Below, piece by piece: positions 1-7,748 of a DNA stretch of 64,000 nucleotides. Both the position numbers and the translations under genes were made by a program. The DNA comes from an uncultured cyanobacterium. Its GTDB lineage: Bacteria > Cyanobacteriota > Cyanobacteriia > PCC-6307 > Cyanobiaceae. Numbering within the stretch: the stretch's first letter is position 1; each line of letters opens with the position of its first letter. Location of the stretch: NCBI GenBank assembly GCA_903917565.1, contig CAIXBB010000016.1:36666-100665 (forward strand), written 5' to 3'. The notes under the pieces are model-generated. The model saw nothing but the letters and a program-made list of their open reading frames with translations, was not told the origin of the DNA and made no database searches.

Positions 1-184
1 TCTCCAGGCCCAGGTGGTTGCGCTGCGGCGCCAGGGGGGCCATGGCCAGCAGGAAGCGGCCCCGGGCCGAGCCGATGTCGAGATGGAGGGGGAGGGAGGG
101 ATCGGCGAACAGCTCGATCAGCGGCGGCAGGGGCCGCGCCAGCTGGTGGATCCGGCTGAGGGGATTGACGTGCTGGCGCACCAT
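1..184 (-). CDS. trmB: tRNA (guanine-N7-)-methyltransferase TrmB, N-terminal part only
   Basis: Reading the minus strand from an ATG at 184 gives a start of the form MVRQHVNPLSR followed by LHLDIGSARGRFLLAMA, the SAM-binding motif I of TrmB, which makes m7G46 in tRNA. The gene runs off the left edge of the window, so only about 61 residues are visible. Its ATG overlaps the TGA of the FIST gene (TGATG), so the two are probably translated in one operon. The MVRQHVNPLS start is characteristic of cyanobacterial TrmB. Confidence 0.85.
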   Translation of the reverse strand, partial: MVRQHVNPLSRIHQLARPLPPLIELFADPSLPLHLDIGSARGRFLLAMAPLAPQRNHLGLE

Positions 185-1518
185 CAGAGCGGCGCGGCGG
201 TGCCCCCGGGTGGGTCGTTGGGCACCAGGAACCCCCAGCTGGCGGTGTAGCCGTGCAGGTGGGTGGTGCCGCCCACCGGGCCGATCTCGCCGTTGCAGAA
301 CAGGCCGGCGATGGGCACGGTGCCGAACACTTCCCGGCAGAGGCTCACATCCCCGTCGATCTCGCCGTAGAGGCCTTCGCCCCGCCCCAGGCAGGCGAAC
401 AGGAAGGCGGCCAGGGGCTCGCTGCGGCGCACGTGCTGGCCCGCCAGCAACTGGCGGGATTCGTCGCGGGAGGCATCGGCATCGCGGAGCTGGAACTGCA
501 CCTTCTGGCCGACGCGCATGCGTTCACCCACCGCCACCGCCCCGTTGCGGGGATCCACGCCGATCAGGTTGCGCACCAGGAAGGAGCCGGGAGCCTCCGG
601 CACGGGGGTGAGGTCGGCGCTGGGAAGGCTGAAATCGCTTTGTCCTACGCCGAGGAACAGGGAATGCTTCACCTGCTCCCGCTCGGCCGGGGTGAGGTCG
701 GTGAGGATCGACTGCAGGGCCGCCACGGGGCTGTTGCGGGTGCTGCCGCAGCTCACCTCGATCACCACGTTGCGCTGGGCCTGCTCCACCTCCAGCACCG
801 GGCCGATGGGCCGACATCCCTGGGCCACCAGCGGATCGAGCCGCCAGGAGCCTCCGATCAGGCAGCCCACCGCACCGGTGCGGACGGTGTCGGCGGGGTC
901 CGTGTTGCCGTGACCCGTGTCGCCACCGGCCCCGCTGCCGAAGAGGAGTGAGCCGTGGGCAGCGCTGTGGGGACCGGCGATGCCGCCCACCTTGGTGGTG
1001 TTCGGGTAGGCGTAATCCAGGCCGCTGATCAGGTCGTTGATGGCGCTGCCGGTGGGATCCAGCAGCAGCAGCATCGACTGGCCTTCCTCCAGCTCGGCCC
1101 CCACCCGCTCGCGCCAGGGCTCGGCCGGACCATCGAGGTCGGGCAGGGAGGTGGTGTCGATGGCGAAGGGGCGGAGGCTGGCGCCGGGGAGGCGCAGCAG
1201 GGTGACCGCCAGGGCCGGCTGATGCTCGATCTCATGGGGTGTGCCGGCTGGATCGGTGCCCACCACGCCCCCGCCGACGCAGCCGAGCCAGTGGGCGGCG
1301 TTGAGTTTCTGCTGCAGCAGGGGCAGCAGCCGGGGCAGGTCGCTGGCATAGCTGGCGGAGGCGAACACCAAGGCCAGGTCGGCCTCCGGGGCGCCCCGGA
1401 GCTGCTCGAACACCTGGTTGACGGCTTCCTGAAGGGAGCTGTCCCTGCCGAGGGCGGTGCGGCACCAGGGACCGTCGGGGCGGCGCTGCAACCAGGGAAA
1501 TGAGGGGAGGGAACCCAT
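184..1518 (-). CDS. FIST domain protein (FIST_N plus FIST_C)
   Basis: A 444-residue soluble protein with the two-part FIST organisation. The N-terminal part has the repeated hydrophobic beta strands of FIST_N (DLALVFASASY, GCVGGGVVG, SMLLLLDPTG). The C-terminal part ends with the FIST_C hallmark of Cys-Leu-Gly-Arg-Gly then IAGLFCNGEIGPVGG. FIST proteins are proposed small-ligand sensors for signalling. An ATG at 1518 is preferred to the in-frame TTG one codon upstream. The gene is divergent from the DUF3177 gene, with start codons only a few bases apart, so the promoters must overlap the opposite coding regions. Its stop couples to trmB. Confidence 0.85.
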   Translation of the reverse strand: MGSLPSFPWLQRRPDGPWCRTALGRDSSLQEAVNQVFEQLRGAPEADLALVFASASYASDLPRLLPLLQQKLNAAHWLGCVGGGVVGTDPAGTPHEIEHQPALAVTLLRLPGASLRPFAIDTTSLPDLDGPAEPWRERVGAELEEGQSMLLLLDPTGSAINDLISGLDYAYPNTTKVGGIAGPHSAAHGSLLFGSGAGGDTGHGNTDPADTVRTGAVGCLIGGSWRLDPLVAQGCRPIGPVLEVEQAQRNVVIEVSCGSTRNSPVAALQSILTDLTPAEREQVKHSLFLGVGQSDFSLPSADLTPVPEAPGSFLVRNLIGVDPRNGAVAVGERMRVGQKVQFQLRDADASRDESRQLLAGQHVRRSEPLAAFLFACLGRGEGLYGEIDGDVSLCREVFGTVPIAGLFCNGEIGPVGGTTHLHGYTASWGFLVPNDPPGGTAAPL

Positions 1519-1520
1519 CA

Positions 1521-2198
1521 ATGGACCCTATCGCCTGGTGGGGGCACACGGATAATGGCGCCTTACCGAACCGAGCGGACGTGCCGGAACAGCTCTATCG
1601 CTCCCTGGTCTGGCTCGACGTGCGGCTGGGAATGCTGTTCGCCGTTGGGCTGCCGCTGGTGCTGCTCCTCTGGGCGGCCCTCCGCAAGGAGCAGGCCCTG
1701 GTGCGGCTGATGGGCCTCTACTGGAAGGTGGCCAGCCTGCAGCTGATCGCCCTGCTGCTGCTCACGGGCAACCGCCCCACCGGCTTCCTGCTGCTGGTGC
1801 TCGCCCCGCTGCTGGTGGTGGCGACCCTGTGGTTCTGGGTGGATCTCAACGAGGAACTGGCCGACATGCCACCCTGGCGGGCCCTGCCCCTCACCCTGCG
1901 CCTCTGGCGCTGGAGCCTGACGCTGCTGTCGCTGGCCGGGGCGAGCCTGGCCGTGACCGCCCTGCCCTGCATGGGCGGCGCCGGCGCCAGCCTGAGCCTC
2001 TGCCGGGTCTGGCAGGAGGCGCCCCAGGGGTTGCATGGCGTGGTGGCCCAGGTGTTCGCCTTCGTGTTCGGCGGGGAATGGACCACGGCTGTGGCCGCCT
2101 TCGTGGGCTACGCGGCCCTGGTGGCCTATGCGGTGGGGCTGCTGCAGTGGCTGGTGGTGCGCCTGCCCCGGCTGGGCCGGGTGGCCGGCGAGTTCTGA
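1521..2198 (+). CDS. DUF3177 family membrane protein
   Basis: About 225 residues with five to six hydrophobic helices and the motif YRSLVWLDVRLGMLFAVGLP near the N-terminus, typical of the cyanobacterial DUF3177 family of unknown function. The ATG at 1521 is used here. A GTG at 1581 just before PEQLYRSLVWLDV would give a protein closer to my recollection of the usual family length and is a real alternative. The membrane location is clear from the sequence; no function can be assigned. Confidence 0.75.
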   Translation: MDPIAWWGHTDNGALPNRADVPEQLYRSLVWLDVRLGMLFAVGLPLVLLLWAALRKEQALVRLMGLYWKVASLQLIALLLLTGNRPTGFLLLVLAPLLVVATLWFWVDLNEELADMPPWRALPLTLRLWRWSLTLLSLAGASLAVTALPCMGGAGASLSLCRVWQEAPQGLHGVVAQVFAFVFGGEWTTAVAAFVGYAALVAYAVGLLQWLVVRLPRLGRVAGEF

Positions 2199-2223
2199 GC
2201 GATTTCTCCGGGCCGATCCGCCG

Positions 2224-2565
2224 ATGACTGACGCTGCCTCACCCTCGATTGCCGCCCTGCTGGCCGCCCTGGAGACGATCAGCCGTGGGCGCCCCGACCG
2301 GGTGCTGCGTCTGGTCGGCCTCCTGCCCGCGACGGAGCAGGACCCCGCCGCTGCGGTCGAGGAGCCCTTCGAGCTGCTGATCTTCCGGGGCTTCTCCAGC
2401 AGCATCACCCACCCCACCGCCTTCGACCCTGACCAGCCGGCCCTGCCGGAGTCGGCCCGCATCACCGCGGCCGAACTGCTGGCCGGGCCCCTCAACCCCA
2501 GCGACGAGCGGCGCCTGGCGGGACCGCTGCCGGCGGAGACCTTCCTGGATCCGGGGGCGTGGTGA
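2224..2565 (+). CDS. small conserved cyanobacterial protein (DUF7734-like)
   Basis: A 113-residue soluble protein. The central stretch ELLIFRGFSSSITHPTAFDP resembles a conserved cyanobacterial/plastid family that I recall as DUF7734; the name is from memory and the function is unknown. It lies 25 bases after the DUF3177 gene and its TGA overlaps the GTG of the next gene (GTGA), so it is probably cotranscribed with the PAP2 phosphatase. A second, shortened copy lies directly after that phosphatase at 3241-3462. Confidence 0.7.
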   Translation: MTDAASPSIAALLAALETISRGRPDRVLRLVGLLPATEQDPAAAVEEPFELLIFRGFSSSITHPTAFDPDQPALPESARITAAELLAGPLNPSDERRLAGPLPAETFLDPGAW

Positions 2566-3239
2566 AGCACGGCAAGCCGGTCTCGATTGATTCCCCTGCC
2601 AGGGCCTGGCTGCTCAACAGCGGCGGGCTGATCCTCTGCCTGATGGCGCTGGCGCTGCTGGCCAAGCTGTGCCGGGAGGTGTGGGAGAAGGAAACCTGGC
2701 GCTTCGACAGCAGCCTGCTGCTGTGGCTGCACGGTTGGGCCAGCCCCTGGCTTGATCAGCTGATGCTCGCTCTGACGCGCCTGGGGGATCCCGAGGTGGT
2801 TCTGCCGGTGGTGCTCGGGTCCCTGGGGTTGTTCCTCTGGCGGCGCCGGCGGGCCGAAGCCCTGATGCTGCTGGTGAGCTGCGGAGGCGCCCTGGTGCTG
2901 AACCAGGGCATGAAGCTGATGTTTGCCCGGGCCCGGCCGGTGCTGTGGCCGCGGCTGATCCAAGAATCGTCCTACAGCTTCCCCAGCGGCCATGCCCTGG
3001 GCTCGCTGGTGCTCTACGGCTATCTGGCGGTGGTGCTGGCGCAGCGATACCCACGCCAGGCCCGCTGGATCCATGCCATCGCCATCCTGGTGATCCTGCT
3101 GATTGGCCTCAGCCGGCTGTACCTGGGAGTGCACTACCCCACGGACATCGCCGCTGGTTATGCCGTAGGTGGTCTGTGGTTGGTGCTCTGTCTCCAGGGC
3201 CTGAACCGCCTGCGGTCGAGGCGATCGGTCAACGATTGA
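2562..3239 (+). CDS. PAP2-family membrane phosphatase
   Basis: About 225 residues with six likely membrane helices and all three PAP2 phosphatase motifs: KLMFARARP (K-x6-RP), SYSFPSGHA (PSGH) and SRLYLGVHYPTD (SR-x5-H-x3-D). Such enzymes remove phosphate from lipids such as phosphatidic acid or undecaprenyl diphosphate at the membrane face; the substrate cannot be read here. The GTG at 2562 overlaps the upstream TGA; a GTG at 2559 is also in frame. A diverged copy of its last ~74 codons is fused to an aldo/keto reductase fragment at 5198-5419. Confidence 0.88.
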   Translation: MKHGKPVSIDSPARAWLLNSGGLILCLMALALLAKLCREVWEKETWRFDSSLLLWLHGWASPWLDQLMLALTRLGDPEVVLPVVLGSLGLFLWRRRRAEALMLLVSCGGALVLNQGMKLMFARARPVLWPRLIQESSYSFPSGHALGSLVLYGYLAVVLAQRYPRQARWIHAIAILVILLIGLSRLYLGVHYPTDIAAGYAVGGLWLVLCLQGLNRLRSRRSVND

Positions 3240-3240
3240 G

Positions 3241-3462
3241 GCCTCCCCTGCGTCCCTGCTGGCCGCCCTGGAGACGATCAGCCGTGGGCGCCCCGACCGG
3301 GTGCTGCGCCTGGTCGGCACCCTGCCGGAGTCGGCCCGCATCACCGCGGCCGAACTGCTGGCCGGACCCCTCAACCCCAGCGACGAGCGGCGCCTGGCGG
3401 GACCGCTGCCGGCGGCGACCTTCCTGGATCCCGGGGCGTGGGAAGGGACGGGCGGAGGATGA
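3241..3462 (+). pseudogene. internally deleted second copy of the 2224 gene
   Basis: In-frame translation from 3241 repeats LLAALETISRGRPDRVLRLV and then ESARITAAELLAGPLNPSDE of the gene at 2224, almost base for base, but without the 40 codons in between. The missing piece in the parent is bounded by the hexamer CCTGCC (2322-2327 and 2442-2447), so a 120-bp deletion between short direct repeats explains it. The copy has no ATG; the frame opens upstream through ATT at 3235. Very high identity outside the deletion means a recent duplication. Confidence 0.8.
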
Positions 3463-3547
3463 TGGGTGGCTTCGTCGTCCTGTCACAAGCCGGACGACGA
3501 AGCGTTCCTGCACCAACTTGCAAGCATTCCATCCACCGGAGGCAACG

Positions 3548-3916
3548 ATGTCCGTGTTCCGCAAAGATCAGAATGAAGTCCACAGCATGCAGGGAAATCA
3601 CATCGCCGGGATCGCCACATCCAATGGCGGTGCACGGCAGATTGAGATGTGGCGTGGTCGCATGGAGGCCAATGCCGCCACGCCTCCCCATGCTCACGAT
3701 GCAGAGGAAGTGATCTTTTTCCTGTCCGGATCCGGGCGGGCCACGGTGGGCAACAACGAAGTTCGCTACGAGGCCGGGGACACCCTGATCCTTCCTCCGG
3801 ACCAGGTCCACCAGATCTTTGCGGAGACCGACAGCGAGTTTGTGTCGGCTATCCCCATGGGTTGCACTGTGAGCCTTCCGGACGGCGTCGTTCTCGAGCT
3901 TCCGTGGCGTCAGTAG
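3548..3916 (+). CDS. cupin-domain protein
   Basis: A 122-residue single-domain cupin. Motif 1 is TPPHAHDAEEVIFFLSGSG, with His-x-His and a following Glu as metal ligands. Motif 2 is AGDTLILPPDQVHQI, with the fourth ligand His. Small cupins act as dioxygenases, isomerases or ligand sensors; the reaction cannot be predicted. The ATG at 3548 follows GGAGGCAACG, a good ribosome binding site. It stands alone between the pseudogene at 3241 and the membrane-protein pair. Confidence 0.8.
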   Translation: MSVFRKDQNEVHSMQGNHIAGIATSNGGARQIEMWRGRMEANAATPPHAHDAEEVIFFLSGSGRATVGNNEVRYEAGDTLILPPDQVHQIFAETDSEFVSAIPMGCTVSLPDGVVLELPWRQ

Positions 3917-3978
3917 CGGAGCAAGGCGCAGACAAACCCAGACGCCCCGGCCACCATGACAGTGCCGGCAGGGGGAGC

Positions 3979-4344
3979 ATGGCCTCGAGAGACCCGATCA
4001 AGGACTTTTTCAGCTTCCTGCTGGGGGGCGTGCTCTTCAGCATGGGCGCCTTCCTGTTCTTCAACCAGGTGATGGTCAGCTCCGTGCCGATGGGGGGCTT
4101 CCGCCTCGGCCGCCGCTTCGCCGGGGGCTGGGACGGTGGCTACGGGTCGGGCTGGGGCTGGTTCCTGGTGCTGGCGTCGGCGGCCGCCCTGGCGGTGGGG
4201 ATCCTGCAGACCCTGATCATGAGCTTCCAGCCCACCTCGCTCTGGAACGTGCTGACGATGTTTGCCCTGATCGGCAGTGGCGGTGGGCTGATGTTCCGTT
4301 CTTTGATGGCCTACGACGATGGCAAGGAACGACAAGACCGTTGA
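3979..4344 (+). CDS. small membrane protein of unknown function
   Basis: A 121-residue protein with three hydrophobic segments (around residues 8-30, 60-82 and 92-110) and a Gly/Arg/Trp-rich loop (FAGGWDGGYGSGWGW) between the first two. No family is recognised. The ATG at 3979 is preceded by GGGGGAGC. Its last 26 bases overlap the start of the next gene in another frame, so the two are probably translationally coupled and may work together. Confidence 0.6.
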   Translation: MASRDPIKDFFSFLLGGVLFSMGAFLFFNQVMVSSVPMGGFRLGRRFAGGWDGGYGSGWGWFLVLASAAALAVGILQTLIMSFQPTSLWNVLTMFALIGSGGGLMFRSLMAYDDGKERQDR

Positions 4345-4855
4345 GGACATGATCGTCGAGATGGAGCCGGTTCCGCCGAGCAAACCCCCGGCGCAGAGAC
4401 CCTCCCGGTTTCCGGTCCTCCAGCGGCTGCTGGCCCTCGGGCTTGTGGTGGTGGGCTTCGGCGCCGGCTGGATGGCGGCCGGCCTGCGCTCTTCCCTGGC
4501 GGAGAAGCCGGCCGCCGGTGGCAGGGGCGAGAACCGCCAGGACCTGCTCGCCGATGGCTGGGTGGAATCGGATCAGGGGGTGTTCACCCGTCGCTGCCAG
4601 GGGATCTGCCGCAAGCCCCGCCTCTATGGCGGCGGCATCATCGACGTGATGGAAGTCGCCTGCCTGGAGCGTCCCTGCGGTGACATCCAGGCGACGTTCG
4701 CTGTGCTCGATGGCCAGGGCCAGGAGGTCGACAAGGTGGTCGAAAACCGAATCGGACGGCAGGGGGAACGCCTGCAGCTCGTGATCGAATCGCAAAAGCC
4801 GCAGGCCAAGAGCTTCGCCCTCCAGTCGTTCACGGCCCGCGCCAGGGTGGAGTGA
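4319..4855 (+). CDS. single-pass membrane-anchored protein of unknown function
   Basis: A 178-residue protein: a Pro-rich cytoplasmic N-terminus, one transmembrane helix (about residues 37-58, [20 protein letters not shown]), then an extracytoplasmic domain with four cysteines ([11 protein letters not shown] and ACLERPCGD) that could form disulfides. No known domain is recognised. A remnant of its C-terminal 33 codons occurs at 7272-7373, so the gene once had a paralog nearby. It overlaps the preceding membrane-protein gene. Confidence 0.6.
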   Translation: MARNDKTVEDMIVEMEPVPPSKPPAQRPSRFPVLQRLLALGLVVVGFGAGWMAAGLRSSLAEKPAAGGRGENRQDLLADGWVESDQGVFTRRCQGICRKPRLYGGGIIDVMEVACLERPCGDIQATFAVLDGQGQEVDKVVENRIGRQGERLQLVIESQKPQAKSFALQSFTARARVE

Positions 4856-4877
4856 CGCTCGTTTGGGGTTCACCGCC

Positions 4878-5419
4878 TTGAAGACACTCCCCTTCCAAGA
4901 CGGCGCTGAGATGCCGATGCTCGGCCTGGGCACCTGGAACGCCCCGCCGGGCGAGGTGGGGGCGGCGGTGACGGCGGCCCTGGGGCTCGGCTATTGCCAC
5001 ATCGACTCTGCCGCCATCTATGGCAACGAAGCCGAGATCGGTGAGGCCCTCTTCGCGGCGATCCGCTCCGCTCCGGTCTGGTGAAGCGGGAGGAGCTCTG
5101 GATCACCTCCAAGCTGTGGAACAACGCCCATGCCCCCGAGGCTGTGGCCCCAGCCCTGGAGAAAACGCTGGCCGATCTGCAACTCGACCATCTCGATGGC
5201 TATCTGGCGGTGATGCTGGCCCACTGGCATCCCCGCCAGGCTGCCTGGATCCACGGCGGCGCCGCCGCCGTGATCCTGTTGATCGGTCTCAGCCGGCTCT
5301 ACCTGAGGGTGCATTACCCCAGTGACATCGCCGCCGGCTATGCCGTGGGCGGGTTGTGGTTGCTGCTCTGTCTGCAGGCCCTGCAGCGTCTGCGACCGGC
5401 GCGGTCGGCGGCGGACTGA
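4878..5419 (+). pseudogene. chimeric pseudogene: aldo/keto reductase front joined to PAP2 phosphatase end
   Basis: From a TTG at 4878 the sequence matches the first ~107 codons of the intact aldo/keto reductase at 9038. At 5066-5075 a 5-base tandem duplication (CTCCG twice) shifts the frame and gives a stop at 5082-5084; the homology continues in the next frame through [15 protein letters not shown]. At about 5197/5198 the match switches without a gap to the last 74 codons of the PAP2 gene at 2562 (GYLAV...IGLSRLYL...[14 protein letters not shown]). Neither half has a complete active site, so it is a recombination scar. Confidence 0.85.
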
Positions 5420-5695
5420 TGCATCCCCGGCTGGTCCGGTCAGGCCTGGCTGACCCCTTCAGGCTTGTTGCCGTTCGGCTGTGGCAGGGTCGCCGCGGAA
5501 CCGGTGACACAGCAGTCCATGGGCCCAGGCGGCGTTCAGCGAGCTGCGTTTCAAGTGGGACGAGATCGTCTGCAATCCCCCGGGTGCTTGCTGAAAAACC
5601 GCTGCAGTAGTCGCAGTCTTACCTCCTCTGAGCTCATGTCCCGGTGCTGGCCTTGGCTATGGGTATGGGTGGAGCAGGAGACCTGACAGCCCGGC

Positions 5696-5705
5696 GTATT
5701 GGCCA
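5696..5705 (+). repeat. GTATTGGCCA repeat, left copy
   Basis: The ten bases GTATTGGCCA occur here and again at 7079-7088, on either side of the ATPase gene. The inner octamer GTATTGGC also occurs in inverted form at 7064-7071 and 7093-7100. It could be an operator half-site or the edge of a small inserted unit. Confidence 0.5.
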
Positions 5706-5732
5706 CCCACCCGAGTGCGCCACTACCGATCT

Positions 5733-5756
5733 TTTATTGGTTGATCAGCCAATAAA
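5733..5756. repeat. 24-bp near-perfect palindrome after the ATPase stop codon
   Basis: TTTATTGG and CCAATAAA are exact inverted repeats around a nearly palindromic core TTGATCAG. It ends eight bases before the ATPase stop codon (minus strand) and shares the ATTGG/CCAAT core with sites before the start of that gene. It could act as a bidirectional terminator or a protein binding site. The lack of a GC-rich stem argues against a strong intrinsic terminator. Confidence 0.5.
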
Positions 5757-5763
5757 GGCCCGT

Positions 5764-7032
5764 TCAGGCGAGGGCCAGGCGCGTCGCGCCCGTCAGCAGG
5801 TACTGGAGCGGATCCCCTCCCCGGCGCGGCAGCACGTCCGCAGCACCGGCACTCACCAGTTGCTGCAGCGTCTGGGACACCGAGGGCTGCTTGATCCCCC
5901 AGAGCACCACCAGCTCGGCCTGGGTCAGCACCGCCTGCGTGTCTCGAGCGGCCCAGGTTTGCAACCGTTGCCAGAGCGTGGTGCCGAGCTGCTCCTGCAG
6001 CTCCAGCGCGTAGCGCCGGCTCAGCACCAGGGTGAGGTCGGCCAGGCCGATCGGCGCGGGACCTGCACCGTTGCCTGTCAGGCCCAGCAGGGCGGTGATG
6101 CCGTCCTCCAGGGCCTTGAGCAGGCCGCGCAGATCGCCGCGGAACAGCTCGTGCAGCGCGTCGATCACCGCACCCTGCACGGGCATCAGTGCCGGCAGGT
6201 TCGGGTCCAGGCGCAGGGATCGGTAGCGCGCCTCCAGCAACTTGTGAACCTCCTGCGGCTCGAGGGGTTCGAGCACCACCGGATCGCTGAACACTGAGCG
6301 CACCTGGGTGTGGCTCTGCACCACGGTGCGAACGGCATCGGTGGTGCCCACCACGATCAAGTGCAGGCCATCGAGCAGCAGGGCCTGGTCGCGGATGCTG
6401 CGCAGCAGATCGGCGGCGCGGGCGGCATCCGCCTCACTGAGATTCTCGAGATTGTTCAGGTGCAGCACCACACCGCAGGCGTCCTGCTCCAGGGCAAAGG
6501 CCAGCAGATCCCGCAGCACCCGTGGTCCATCCAGCAGCAGGGCGCCGGGGGGCGAAGAGACCGCCTGGGTGTTGCTGCGACCCGCCCCGAAGCCGGCGCC
6601 CGAAACCGTGAAGCCACCACCGCGCAGCCGGATGGTGCGCACCAGCTGCTGCGCCGCCTCCACAGCGGGTCCGCTCGCATGGGAACAGGAGGCGAGCACC
6701 GCATCAAAGGCGCCGGCGAGCAGCTGGCCGATCAGATCCTCACTGGTCAGATCGGCGGTGATCGGGATGATCTCGGCTGAGGTCCAGTAGCCGTCGGCCA
6801 GGGCGTCGGCCTTGACGGCCTGCACCAGGGTCGTCTTGCCGATGCCAGGCCGGCCCGCCACCGCCTGGCGTGAGCTGCGGGAGCCACCGATCGCGGTGAG
6901 CAGCCGCTGCCGCTCGTTCTGGCGCCCCACGAACAGGCTGAGCTGTGTGGCCTCCGCGTCCTGGCGCAGGGTGGCCTGGAAGAAGGGAGAGGAGCGGAGG
7001 TTGTAGAGCCTCCAGAGGTTCGGCAGTGCCAT
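5764..7032 (-). CDS. ORC/Cdc6-like AAA ATPase with C-terminal winged helix
   Basis: About 422 residues from the ATG at 7032 (MALPNLWRLYNLRSSPFF). A Walker A motif AGRPGIGKTTL lies near residue 60 after a VGRQNER entry motif. The Walker B region reads GVVLHLNNLENL, with Asn-Asn-Leu-Glu instead of Asp-Glu. Sensor 1 is IVVGTTD. The C-terminus (LTQAELVVLWGIKQPSVSQTL) is a winged helix-turn-helix. The architecture recalls ORC1-like or STAND-type ATPases that bind DNA or a trigger. It has no partner gene and sits among pseudogenes. An upstream ATG at 7089 would place the start inside the inverted repeats. Confidence 0.75.
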   Translation of the reverse strand: MALPNLWRLYNLRSSPFFQATLRQDAEATQLSLFVGRQNERQRLLTAIGGSRSSRQAVAGRPGIGKTTLVQAVKADALADGYWTSAEIIPITADLTSEDLIGQLLAGAFDAVLASCSHASGPAVEAAQQLVRTIRLRGGGFTVSGAGFGAGRSNTQAVSSPPGALLLDGPRVLRDLLAFALEQDACGVVLHLNNLENLSEADAARAADLLRSIRDQALLLDGLHLIVVGTTDAVRTVVQSHTQVRSVFSDPVVLEPLEPQEVHKLLEARYRSLRLDPNLPALMPVQGAVIDALHELFRGDLRGLLKALEDGITALLGLTGNGAGPAPIGLADLTLVLSRRYALELQEQLGTTLWQRLQTWAARDTQAVLTQAELVVLWGIKQPSVSQTLQQLVSAGAADVLPRRGGDPLQYLLTGATRLALA

Positions 7033-7063
7033 GGAGAGGCGTATCGGCAGCGTCGGGACGCAA

Positions 7064-7100
7064 GCCAATACTGGCGCTGTATTGGCCATTCTGCCAATAC
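7064..7100. promoter_or_regulatory. three alternating copies of GCCAATAC/GTATTGGC before the ATPase gene
   Basis: GCCAATAC (7064-7071), GTATTGGC (7079-7086) and GCCAATAC (7093-7100) form two overlapping inverted repeats with 14- to 15-base centre spacing, 32-68 bases upstream of the ATPase ATG. The spacing of about one and a half helical turns and exact repetition suggest a cooperative binding site. The ATPase has its own winged helix, so autoregulation is possible but not shown. Confidence 0.6.
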
Positions 7101-7748
7101 ACTCCCCTTGGTTTCCAGCGGCAGCGCCTCGACTCGGAAGCTGCAGGGGGCGATACTCCTCGTCAGGGGGCCCATGGGCGCTGAGGTTGATGCACGGTGA
7201 ATCAACCTTTCCACTTCAACCGAAGGTTTCCCTGATCACTCCCGCCAGATCGCGCAGCAACTGGCCGCCCCGGCCTGCAGGGCGAGCGCTTGCAGATCGT
7301 GCTCGAATCCCAGAAAAGCGAAGCGCGGCGATTCTTGCTGCAGGAGTTCAGCGCCAAGGCCCGGCTGTATTGAGATGGCCGCTCAGCCCGACGAGCTGCT
7401 TCGATGCCGGCTTGCATGTCAACCGCAGCGGCTGTGCTTATTGGTCAACAATGAACGATGAGTCAGGTGCTGCCCGTAAGTCCCTGGAGCAGAGGATTGC
7501 CGCCACCGGCATGGGTCTGCCTGTCTGCCGGATTCCTGCACAAGGAGCGAAGCCTGATCCTGGCGCTGTTGCAGGGCCGCATCCGCCTCAGGGGGAATCT
7601 CCGGTTGCTGCTGCGCTTCGCCCGCTGCTTTCCCACCTGAGGGGCTCAGCTTTTGTGCTTTCGCCCCACTGGCGCCGCCACCAGCCCCTGCAGCGACCAG
7701 GGAGTTGTCGGTTTCACTGCTACGGTTTTCTTAAGGCTGGAAGAACGG
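7101..7748. other. 648 bases with gene remnants only
   Basis: No complete gene is seen. It holds the C-terminal remnant at 7272-7373 (listed separately). A second possible remnant at about 7544-7640 reads RSLILALLQGRIRLRGNLRLL before a stop and recalls the end of an SCP2 sterol-carrier domain, at low confidence. The rest shows nothing recognisable. Confidence 0.45.
7272..7373 (+). pseudogene. C-terminal remnant of a paralog of the 4319 gene
   Basis: The frame from 7272 reads LQGERLQIVLESQKSEARRF and ends FSAKARLY-stop. It aligns without gaps to the C-terminus of the protein at 4319 ([20 protein letters not shown], ending FTARARVE). The amino-acid similarity is clear but the bases have diverged, so this is an older paralog, not a recent copy. 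No start codon or upstream part survives. Confidence 0.75.

Larger units (their letters stand above)
5420..5763. other. 344 bases without a convincing gene
   Basis: No open frame here looks like a real protein. The stretch around 5519-5580 reads AAFSELRFKWDEIVCNPP in one frame and could be a further gene remnant, but no family is recognised. The right end holds an octamer (5696) and a palindrome (5733) related to sites upstream of the ATPase gene; both are listed separately. Confidence 0.5.

Noticed and set aside
1563..3374. A 603-codon open frame on the minus strand.
   Set aside because: It is antisense to DUF3177, the 2224 gene and the PAP2 gene, which have clear family motifs; the composition is shadow-like.
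5081..5419. The reductase-phosphatase chimera might be a new functional fusion protein (GTG at 5081 couples to the TGA before it).
   Set aside because: Neither half keeps a full active site: the reductase lacks its barrel after strand 4 and the phosphatase lacks the K-x6-RP and PSGH motifs.
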